The notes beneath the pieces are model-generated. The model was not told the origin of the DNA. It ran no database searches and saw only the letters and a program-made list of their open reading frames with translations. This document shows, piece by piece, positions 25,879-32,178 of a stretch of DNA of 32,178 nt. Position 1 is the first letter of the stretch. Each line of letters opens with the position of its first letter. The DNA comes from Thalassotalea sp. Its GTDB lineage: Bacteria; Pseudomonadota; Gammaproteobacteria; Enterobacterales; Alteromonadaceae. The DNA is taken from positions 1 through 32,178 of the forward strand of contig JAQWHO010000092.1 of assembly GCA_029249355.1 (NCBI GenBank), given 5' to 3'. The position numbers and the translations under genes are program-made.

Positions 25879-26441
25879 CCCGAATTTACATAGTCTCGCT
25901 ATTATTTTTTATATTTTCTGTTATCAGTTACACCGTAATTGAATGGCATCAAAGCAACACTCAATCAACCAATGCTATCGATAATAAAATAGCGCCAGAC
26001 TTCATTGCAGAAGCCCTCAATAGCGAAACGTATAATAGTACCGGCCAACTCTCCTACATTATAGATGCGAACCGAATGGAACATTACTCAGGATTAGCGG
26101 TCACACATTTTGAGTTCCCAAAATATACCTTATACCCAAAAAATACCGATTCACCATGGAAAATCAGTGCAAATGAAGGCACACTCTATAATAACAATAG
26201 AGTAAAGCTTGAAAGCGAGGTCGCTTTAATTGCCACTGATAGCGAGAGTTTAATTAAAGAAATTCATGGTAAATATTTAGAATTAGATTTAAACACTAAT
26301 ATTATTAGTTCTGAAAAAAAGATAGAGATTAAAGGAATAGATTTTATCATGTATGGTTCCGGACTGATTGTAGACTTAAACACTAAACAAGTAACGCTGA
26401 CAAAACATGAACAAACCATATTTCAACCTATTAAAAACTAG
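25875..26441 (+). CDS. lptC: LPS export protein LptC
   Basis: 188 residues. An N-terminal TM helix (~4-22) is followed by a periplasmic beta-jellyroll with the family pattern HFEFPKYTLYPKNTDSPWKI and [11 protein letters not shown] near the end. LptC receives LPS from LptB2FG in the inner membrane and hands it to LptA. It starts within the kdsC stop (ATGA) and its 3' end overlaps lptA by 35 nt; E. coli has a similar overlap. Confidence 0.92.
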   Translation: MTRIYIVSLLFFIFSVISYTVIEWHQSNTQSTNAIDNKIAPDFIAEALNSETYNSTGQLSYIIDANRMEHYSGLAVTHFEFPKYTLYPKNTDSPWKISANEGTLYNNNRVKLESEVALIATDSESLIKEIHGKYLELDLNTNIISSEKKIEIKGIDFIMYGSGLIVDLNTKQVTLTKHEQTIFQPIKN

Positions 26442-26961
26442 CTGTTTAGCTTTCGGTTTAACCTTAAGCTTCTCATTTAATGCTATAGCGGCCAAAATTG
26501 ATCTTAACGAAGAGATCAAAATCGATGCGTCAAGGCAAGCAGCTGATTTAAAAAATAAAATATTTAGTTATATTGATAATGTGATGATCACTCAAGGATC
26601 ATTGACCATTAAAGCGGATCTCGTGCAAGTTGTAACAGAGTCTGCTAACAATGAAAAAACTTATATCGCTAAAGGGCAACCAGCAACGTTTGAACAAATA
26701 CTTGAAGATGGTACTCCTATTCATCTGCAAGCGAATGAAATTAAATATCAACCAGAAAAAAACACCGTGATTATTTCGGGAAATGCAGAGCTTCGCCAAG
26801 AAGGTAGTAAAGTTAGCGGGACGATTATCACGTATAATTTTCTCACTGAACAAGTACAAGCGAGCAGCGATGAAAACGATCGAGTGCAAACCGTATTGCA
26901 ACCACAAAACCTTGAAAAGAAAAAATTAGATAAAAAGCGTCTGGATAAAAAAATTCAATGA
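26407..26961 (+). CDS. lptA: LPS transport periplasmic protein LptA (OstA-like)
   Basis: 184 residues. The signal peptide is ~1-29 (hydrophobic [16 protein letters not shown] with cleavage near AIAA), followed by the OstA beta-jellyroll ([41 protein letters not shown]). The C-terminal ~20 residues are a lysine-rich repeat ([14 protein letters not shown]), as in other LptA tails. It polymerises as the bridge carrying LPS across the periplasm. Its start lies within lptC and its stop overlaps the lptB ATG (ATGA). Confidence 0.94.
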   Translation: MNKPYFNLLKTSCLAFGLTLSFSFNAIAAKIDLNEEIKIDASRQAADLKNKIFSYIDNVMITQGSLTIKADLVQVVTESANNEKTYIAKGQPATFEQILEDGTPIHLQANEIKYQPEKNTVIISGNAELRQEGSKVSGTIITYNFLTEQVQASSDENDRVQTVLQPQNLEKKKLDKKRLDKKIQ

Positions 26962-27689
26962 GTACAGCAACATTAATTGCCAATAATTTAGCGAAAGCCT
27001 ATAAAGGGCGCAAAGTCGTAAAAAACGTAGGCATGAAAGTTCAAGAAGGACAAGTTGTCGGTTTACTCGGCCCTAATGGTGCGGGAAAAACCACCTCGTT
27101 TTATATGATTGTCGGTTTAGTTAATAGCGACAGCGGTTCAATCATCTTAAATGATGAAGATATTACGTTGCTGCCAATGCATGAACGTGCAAGAAAAGGT
27201 ATCGGTTATTTACCTCAAGAAGCCTCTATATTTCGTAAGCTTACAGTATATGACAATATTATGGCCATTTTACAAACGCGTAAAGATTTAGATGACATAG
27301 CACGAGAAGAAAAGCTTGAGCATCTGGTTGAAGAGTTTAATATTGGTCATATCAAAGATAATTTAGGCATGAGTTTATCTGGTGGTGAACGACGTAGGGT
27401 TGAAATAGCCAGAGCACTTGCCGCAGAGCCAAAATTTATTCTGCTTGATGAACCTTTTGCCGGTGTAGATCCAATTTCAGTAGGTGATATAAAAAAAATT
27501 ATCCTACACTTAAAACAACGGGGCATTGGGATTTTAATAACAGATCACAATGTTCGCGAAACATTAGACGTATGTGAACATGCCTATATTGTGAGTCACG
27601 GTGAGTTAATCGCTGAAGGGAATGCAGATCAAATTCTTGCTAATCAACAAGTAAGAGATGTATACCTAGGTGAACAATTCACGCTATAG
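26958..27689 (+). CDS. lptB: LPS export ABC transporter ATP-binding protein LptB
   Basis: 243 residues. ABC motifs: Walker [10 protein letters not shown] (38-46), Q-loop [13 protein letters not shown], signature LSGGERRR (140-147), Walker [12 protein letters not shown] (161-171), switch His197 in [10 protein letters not shown]. It powers LPS extraction from the inner membrane with LptF/LptG, which are not in this window. It is coupled to lptA by ATGA overlap and followed after 69 nt by rpoN, the conserved gammaproteobacterial order. Confidence 0.97.
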   Translation: MSTATLIANNLAKAYKGRKVVKNVGMKVQEGQVVGLLGPNGAGKTTSFYMIVGLVNSDSGSIILNDEDITLLPMHERARKGIGYLPQEASIFRKLTVYDNIMAILQTRKDLDDIAREEKLEHLVEEFNIGHIKDNLGMSLSGGERRRVEIARALAAEPKFILLDEPFAGVDPISVGDIKKIILHLKQRGIGILITDHNVRETLDVCEHAYIVSHGELIAEGNADQILANQQVRDVYLGEQFTL

Positions 27690-27758
27690 TAATAACGGAA
27701 AGCTTTGACAAAAAGTAAAATGAATATGAAGCTAGAAAACAGGAAAATAATACTATAA

Positions 27759-29267
27759 ATGCGCCCTAGTCTGCAGCTCCGCATAGGACAACAACTCACT
27801 ATGACACCACAATTGCAACAAGCGATTAAGCTTTTGCAATTGTCGACGTTAGATCTTCAACAAGAAATTCAAGAAGCGTTAGAAAGTAATCCATTATTAG
27901 AAGTTGATGAGTCATCTCCTAGTGATAATGATGCTCCGTCAGATAATTTAGAAGAAGCTTTTTCTGCAGGTATCACTGAACAAAATACTAAAACTTCAGA
28001 TGGCAGTGAAGATTCAACGCCTACTATTGATGAAATAAGCACTTCAGAGGCGATGGATAAATCTGAAATTCCAGAAGAACTCAACATAGATACGACTTGG
28101 GAAGAAAGCTACAGTGCCGGTGTTTCAAATACTGGCGCAAGCGCACCAGCATCAGAAGATTATACTTACCAAGGTGAAACAACTGACTCAATTCAAGATC
28201 ATTTACGCTGGCAAATGGAATTAACTCCGTTTACTGAAACTGACCTTGCTATTGCTACTGCCATTATTGATGCCATTGATGATGCCGGTTATTTAAGAGT
28301 GACTGCTGACGAAATTTTAGAAGCAATGGGCAATGAAGAAGTTGAACTTGATGAAGTAGAAGCCGTACTTAAACGTATTAATATGTTTGACCCTGTTGGT
28401 GTAGGCGCTCGTTCAATTTCAGAATGTTTAACGATTCAACTAAATCAATTTGATAAAGAAACACCTTGGTTAAAAGAAAGTAAGCTTATTATTAATGATT
28501 ATATCGATTTATTGGGCAATCGTGATTATCGCCAAATTATGCGTAAAACACGCTTAAAAGAAGATCAGTTACGCGAAGTGATAAAATTGATTCAATCACT
28601 CGATCCACGCCCTGGCGATAGCGTCATCAAAGGCGATGATCAATATGTCATTCCTGACGTTTCAGTGGAAAAGAAAAATGGTCGCTGGATGGTAGAACTA
28701 AATCCCGATACCGCGCCAAGATTATCCGTAAATCAACAATATGCTTCAATGGCTCGCACGATGAAATCATCTAGCGATAGCCAATTTATTCGTTCAAATT
28801 TACAAGAAGCTAAGTGGTTTATTAAAAGTCTAGAAAGCCGAAATGATACATTATTGAAAGTATCGAACTGTATTGTTCAACGCCAACAAGGTTTTTTTGA
28901 GCACGGCCCTGAAGCCATGCGCCCTATGGTACTGAATGATATTGCCGAAGCGGTAGATATGCATGAATCCACTATTTCTCGTGTCACTACACAAAAATAT
29001 ATGCACACTCCACGCGGGATTTATGAATTGAAATATTTCTTCTCAAGTCATGTCAGTACGGAAAATGGTGGTGAATGTTCATCAACCGCTATTCGAGCAT
29101 TGATCAAAAAATTGGTTGCTGCAGAAATTCCCGCTAAACCATTAAGTGATAGTAAAATGGCAGAGTTACTGGCTGATCAAGGTATTAATGTGGCAAGAAG
29201 AACCATTGCAAAATATCGAGAGTCGCTTTCAATACCTCCCTCTAACCAACGAAAAAGTTTACTTTAA
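27759..29267 (+). CDS. rpoN: RNA polymerase sigma-54 factor RpoN
   Basis: 502 residues. Region I is the glutamine-rich activator-interaction part ([20 protein letters not shown], 6-25). Region II is an acidic linker (~45-140). Then come the core-binding domain and an HTH ([20 protein letters not shown]) for the -12 element, and the RpoN box [10 protein letters not shown] (479-488) for the -24 element. It directs transcription of enhancer-dependent genes (nitrogen, flagella, others). It sits between lptB and hpf-ptsN-rapZ-npr, as in most gammaproteobacteria. Confidence 0.98.
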   Translation: MRPSLQLRIGQQLTMTPQLQQAIKLLQLSTLDLQQEIQEALESNPLLEVDESSPSDNDAPSDNLEEAFSAGITEQNTKTSDGSEDSTPTIDEISTSEAMDKSEIPEELNIDTTWEESYSAGVSNTGASAPASEDYTYQGETTDSIQDHLRWQMELTPFTETDLAIATAIIDAIDDAGYLRVTADEILEAMGNEEVELDEVEAVLKRINMFDPVGVGARSISECLTIQLNQFDKETPWLKESKLIINDYIDLLGNRDYRQIMRKTRLKEDQLREVIKLIQSLDPRPGDSVIKGDDQYVIPDVSVEKKNGRWMVELNPDTAPRLSVNQQYASMARTMKSSSDSQFIRSNLQEAKWFIKSLESRNDTLLKVSNCIVQRQQGFFEHGPEAMRPMVLNDIAEAVDMHESTISRVTTQKYMHTPRGIYELKYFFSSHVSTENGGECSSTAIRALIKKLVAAEIPAKPLSDSKMAELLADQGINVARRTIAKYRESLSIPPSNQRKSLL

Positions 29268-29290
29268 CAACTAAATAAGGATCTAAGTTT

Positions 29291-29578
29291 ATGCAAATTA
29301 ATCTTGCTGGTCATCATGTTGAAATTACCGAACCTTTACGTGAATGTGTAAATACCAAATTTGCCAAGTTAGAACGACATTTTGATCATATCAATAATGT
29401 TCACGTGGTTTTGACGATAGAAAAACTTAACCAAATTGCCGAGGCAACGGCTCACTTAAACGGTACTGAAATACATGCTAAAGCTGAGAATGCTGATATG
29501 TATGCTTCTATCGATGCTTTAGTGAATAAGCTCGATAAACAAGTTTTAAAGTACAAAGGCAAAATCAACCAACATTAA
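29291..29578 (+). CDS. hpf: Ribosome hibernation promoting factor (HPF/YfiA family, short form)
   Basis: 95 residues, short-HPF length. The N-terminal MQINLAGHHVEITEPLRE and LERHFDHINNVHVVL are family hallmarks of this beta-alpha-beta fold. It binds the 30S decoding region in stationary phase to form or stabilise inactive ribosomes. It lies 23 nt after rpoN with AAGGA ~12 nt before the start, and is likely co-transcribed. Confidence 0.95.
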   Translation: MQINLAGHHVEITEPLRECVNTKFAKLERHFDHINNVHVVLTIEKLNQIAEATAHLNGTEIHAKAENADMYASIDALVNKLDKQVLKYKGKINQH

Positions 29579-29605
29579 TATAACGTCTATTTCAGAACGA
29601 GCATT

Positions 29606-30064
29606 ATGAAATTAACTGATCTTATCAACGAGAACTGCACCTTATGTGCAGTTCTCGCAAATAGCAAAAAACGTATTTTAGAATTATTATGTGAAAAGGC
29701 CGCAGAGTCTTTTGAAGATTTTAATACTTATTCACTCCTTGAAAGTTTAATGGCACGTGAAAAAATGGGCTCAACCGGGATAGGAAATGGTATAGCAATT
29801 CCTCATGGTAGACTTGCTCAAGGTGATAAAGTACTTGTTGTTATTGCTACAACTCAATCTCCTGTAGAATTTGATGCTATCGATAATCGACCCGTTGATA
29901 TATTTATCGCTTTATTCGTTCCAGAAGAAAATTGCCAGCAACATTTATCAACTCTACAAAGTATTGCTCAGATATTTAGTGATAAACAGATATGCAAACA
30001 GGTGCGTAAGTGTCAAACTAGCGCCGAGTTATTCAATTTACTCAAAAACACCCATAATAACTAA
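29606..30064 (+). CDS. ptsN: PTS IIA-like nitrogen regulatory protein PtsN
   Basis: 152 residues, EIIA-Ntr fold. The phosphorylated His67 is in the motif GNGIAIPHGRL (60-70), preceded by REKMGSTGIG. It is the terminal acceptor of the nitrogen PTS (PtsP-NPr-PtsN) that modulates potassium transport, sigma-E and other targets. Its first codons (29629-29657) contain a perfect 12 bp hairpin with a 5 nt loop, which could affect its translation or mRNA stability. Confidence 0.96.
   Translation: MKLTDLINENCTLCAVLANSKKRILELLCEKAAESFEDFNTYSLLESLMAREKMGSTGIGNGIAIPHGRLAQGDKVLVVIATTQSPVEFDAIDNRPVDIFIALFVPEENCQQHLSTLQSIAQIFSDKQICKQVRKCQTSAELFNLLKNTHNN
29629..29657 (+). promoter_or_regulatory. Perfect 12 bp hairpin inside the 5' coding region of ptsN
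   Basis: CGAGAACTGCAC (29629-29640), loop CTTAT, GTGCAGTTCTCG (29646-29657). All 12 pairs are Watson-Crick, starting 23 nt after the A of the ATG. There is no T-run, so it is not a terminator. It may be an mRNA structure or a palindromic protein site; function unknown. Confidence 0.55.
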
Positions 30065-30088
30065 AAACTCATCATCAGGAGTTCTTCA

Positions 30089-30943
30089 ATGAAACTCATC
30101 ATAGTAAGTGGTCGTTCAGGCTCCGGAAAAAGTGTCGCATTAAGGGTGCTTGAAGATTTAGGTTATTATTGTGTTGATAATATTCCCGTTAACCTTTTAC
30201 CTGCTTTAACGCATACCGTTATTAATGATTATGAAACCGTAGCAGTTAGCTTAGATGTCCGAAATTTACCTGCAGATCCTAATGATATTTCTGAAATTAT
30301 CAATTATCTGCCAAGTGCTGTTGAGCTTAGTATTGTCTATTTAGATGCTGATGATAGTGATCTCATTAAGCGTTTTAGTGAAACGCGTCGTTTACATCCT
30401 TTAATTAAACAGAATATCGCGCTTGATCAAGCAATTTCACTTGAGAAAAAGTTGCTTGAACCTATTTCAAGCCGCGCTAATTTATATATAAATACTAGCC
30501 AGCTCACGCCTCATCAACTGGCCGATTTGATCAGAGAGCGAATCCTCGGCAAAACGACCGGCAGAATGGTGGTGGTTTTTGAATCTTTTGGTTTCAAACA
30601 TGGCGTTCCACAAGATGCAGATTATGTTTTTGACGCCCGTTTTTTACCTAACCCTTTTTGGGAAAAAGACCTCAAGCCATTTAACGGTTTAGATCAACCG
30701 GTGCAAGACTTTCTTGCAAGTCAGCCTATTGTGACTAAGTTTATCTGGCAAATTAATAGTTTCATGATGACTTGGTTACCACATTTAGAACGTAACAACC
30801 GAAGCTATATAACGATAGCTATTGGTTGTACCGGCGGTAAGCACCGCTCAGTATATATTGCAGAATTATTAGCGAATAATTTACGCAAAGAACGAAAAGA
30901 TGTACAAGCTCGTCATCGCGATTTAGAAGTACAAAGTACATAA
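30089..30943 (+). CDS. rapZ: RNase adapter protein RapZ
   Basis: 284 residues. N-terminal P-loop GRSGSGKS (8-15), and a C-terminal domain with SFGFKHGVPQDADYVFDARF and GCTGGKHRSVYIAE, which form the metabolite-binding pocket. In E. coli RapZ binds glucosamine-6-phosphate and small RNAs GlmY/GlmZ, steering RNase E to GlmZ and controlling GlmS, hence cell-wall precursor supply. Whether GlmZ exists in this lineage cannot be judged here. It is 24 nt after ptsN. Confidence 0.97.
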   Translation: MKLIIVSGRSGSGKSVALRVLEDLGYYCVDNIPVNLLPALTHTVINDYETVAVSLDVRNLPADPNDISEIINYLPSAVELSIVYLDADDSDLIKRFSETRRLHPLIKQNIALDQAISLEKKLLEPISSRANLYINTSQLTPHQLADLIRERILGKTTGRMVVVFESFGFKHGVPQDADYVFDARFLPNPFWEKDLKPFNGLDQPVQDFLASQPIVTKFIWQINSFMMTWLPHLERNNRSYITIAIGCTGGKHRSVYIAELLANNLRKERKDVQARHRDLEVQST

Positions 30944-30947
30944 CACT

Positions 30948-31226
30948 ATGCCTAAAAAATTAAACAAAACGTTATTGATCACTAATAAACTAGGTTTACA
31001 TGCAAGAGCTGCAACCAAGCTCGCGCAATTGAGCCAAAAGTTTGATGCTAAAGTAACGATAGAGCTTGAAAGCAAAGAAGCTGATGCTAGTAGTATTATG
31101 GGCCTTATGCTCTTAGCTGGCGGCCAAGGAAAAGAAGTAACCATTCATACTGAAGGGCTGGAAGCTCAAGATGCGTTAGATAATGTATGTCAGCTATTTT
31201 CAGATAAATTTGATGAAGACGAGTAA
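30948..31226 (+). CDS. ptsO: Phosphocarrier protein NPr (HPr family, nitrogen PTS)
   Basis: 92 residues, HPr fold. The phospho-accepting His18 is in LITNKLGLHARAATKLAQL (10-28), and the second family motif is SSIMGLMLLAGGQG. NPr passes phosphate from PtsP (EI-Ntr) to PtsN. It is 4 nt after rapZ, and ends the rpoN-ptsO transcription block. The C-terminal acidic tail (FDEDE) is longer than in sugar-PTS HPr, consistent with NPr. Confidence 0.95.
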   Translation: MPKKLNKTLLITNKLGLHARAATKLAQLSQKFDAKVTIELESKEADASSIMGLMLLAGGQGKEVTIHTEGLEAQDALDNVCQLFSDKFDEDE

Positions 31227-31438
31227 TACCACCAATCCCTCTTTTTATAAATGTAAAAATTAGCGGATATAATAATAAAAAAGCTGCTAAAACCAGTCAG
31301 TTGAGATAAACTTATAATAACTGGGCAACCACGAATTTTGTTAAACAAAACAATAATTCTGTTACGCATAGCAAATTCAGTCCAATAAATTTATACCTTA
31401 ATTTCCATTTTCGTTTTTTAACGGCACAGGATAGCTAT

Positions 31439-32178
31439 ATGCCGGAAACTTCAGAGCAAGAAGACAGCCAACAACGATTACTCCAAGTGAACAAAGCACT
31501 TGGCAGTGGTATGTTTGTCTATGTGCGTAAGCTACTCCAAAATATGCCCGCTTATGATCTTGCTTTGATTTTAGAGTCTTCTCCCAGTAAAAGCCGTACG
31601 GTTTTATGGCAACTTATTGATCACGACCATCACGGTGAGGTGCTTGAAGAACTAAACGAAGAAGTGCGAAAAGGCATTTTGAAAAAAATGCGTCCAGAGA
31701 AACTCGCTGAAGTTGCCGAGGGTATGGACGTTGATGATCTCGCCGAAGTTTTACGCACATTGCCTGACAGTGTCTATCGTGAAGTATTAAGCTCAATGGA
31801 CTCTCAAGATAGAAGTCGCGTCGAAACGGCTCTCTCTTTTGATGAAGATACCGCTGGCGGTATCATGAACACCGATACTATCACGATTCGTCCTGACGTT
31901 ACCGTTGACGTTGTTTTACGTTATCTTCGCCTTAAAGGTGAGTTGCCAGAAGCAACCGACTCTTTTTATGTTGTTGATAGAAAAGACCATTTCATTGGTG
32001 CAGTGTCACTTTCTACCATTGTTACTGCAAAGCCAGAAGTGGTTATTTCAAAATTGATCAACGATGAAATTACCGCTTTAAATGCTGATATGCCTGAAAA
32101 TGAAGTGGCTCAACTATTTGAACGTTACGATTGGTTTTCAGCCCCTGTTATTGACGGAAAAGGTCGCTTACTCGGTCG
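31439..32178 (+). CDS. mgtE: Magnesium transporter MgtE (N-terminal part, runs off the window)
   Basis: A frame from ATG 31439 runs open to the window edge (246 residues); AGGA seven nt upstream supports this start. It contains an MgtE N domain of short helical repeats (YDLALILESSPSSKSRTVLW; RPEKLAEVAEGMDVDDLAEV; LSSMDSQDRSRVETALSF), then DEDTAGGIMNTDTITIRPDV, the MgtE linker into the CBS pair (about 135-246). The cytoplasmic N and CBS domains sense Mg2+ and gate the TM channel, which is missing here. Separated from ptsO by 212 nt with no clear terminator or Mg-riboswitch. Confidence 0.93.
   Translation, partial: MPETSEQEDSQQRLLQVNKALGSGMFVYVRKLLQNMPAYDLALILESSPSKSRTVLWQLIDHDHHGEVLEELNEEVRKGILKKMRPEKLAEVAEGMDVDDLAEVLRTLPDSVYREVLSSMDSQDRSRVETALSFDEDTAGGIMNTDTITIRPDVTVDVVLRYLRLKGELPEATDSFYVVDRKDHFIGAVSLSTIVTAKPEVVISKLINDEITALNADMPENEVAQLFERYDWFSAPVIDGKGRLLG

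Noticed and set aside
27706-27740. TTGACA upstream of rpoN as a promoter
   Set aside because: No acceptable -10 at 16-18 nt spacing; not called.
31227-31438. Terminator or Mg2+ riboswitch before mgtE
   Set aside because: Only imperfect, AT-rich pairings (such as GAATTTTG with CAAAACAATAATTC) are present; no M-box-like structure or T-tailed stem.

Overview
The window is a contiguous chromosomal segment of a low-GC marine gammaproteobacterium, most likely Alteromonadales and plausibly Colwelliaceae (Colwellia/Thalassotalea type). I infer this from the AT-rich composition, the gammaproteobacterial mla-yrbG-kds-lpt-rpoN-ptsN-rapZ-npr gene order, the zapE/rplM/rpsI and yhcB/degQ/degS blocks, and the pyrB-hemL pairing. 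It is nearly all housekeeping or envelope genes. I see no phage, CRISPR, tRNA or rRNA.

Layout. 1-5790 (all minus): an M28 metallopeptidase running off the left edge, a ~304 bp MITE-like element with perfect 19 bp terminal inverted repeats, and a two-gene RND efflux operon (membrane fusion protein, then pump). 6034-7183 (minus): erpA behind a promoter that carries an IscR type-1-like site, and a DUF6776-like inner-membrane coiled-coil gene broken by an apparent frameshift. 7256-11890 (plus): a ClC-family chloride transport gene (also frameshifted near its end), a HemJ-like gene, pyrB and hemL. 11986-14766 (minus): a small unknown gene, rpsI, rplM and zapE. 14951-18073 (plus): yhcB/zapG and two periplasmic HtrA proteases, degQ and degS. 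18202-22967 (minus): murA, ibaG and the mlaFEDCB phospholipid-transport operon. 23330-32178 (plus): yrbG, kdsD, kdsC, lptC, lptA, lptB, rpoN, hpf, ptsN, rapZ, npr (ptsO) and the start of mgtE.

How it fits together. The right half is an envelope-biogenesis hub. MlaFEDCB handles retrograde phospholipid transport and outer-membrane lipid asymmetry. KdsD/KdsC make Kdo for LPS, LptC/A/B drive LPS export, and MurA starts peptidoglycan synthesis. DegQ/DegS handle periplasmic quality control and probably sigma-E signalling. The rpoN-hpf-ptsN-rapZ-npr block links sigma-54, ribosome hibernation and the nitrogen-PTS. Tight ATGA/TAATG overlaps show translational coupling in kdsD-kdsC-lptC-lptA-lptB and in mlaF-mlaE.

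No clearly new multi-gene system is present. The most notable signals are: the MITE-like element; two repairable frameshifts in divergent neighbours (one at an A6C slippery heptamer, one at a TA repeat); an IscR-like operator that also encodes the 3' end of the neighbouring gene; a Val replacing the internal proton glutamate in the ClC protein; a perfect 12 bp hairpin inside the 5' end of ptsN; a perfect 14 bp inverted repeat between zapE and yhcB; helically phased direct repeats at the RND promoter; and a terminator-like hairpin in the rplM leader. Statements about families rest on recalled knowledge; no database search was run.
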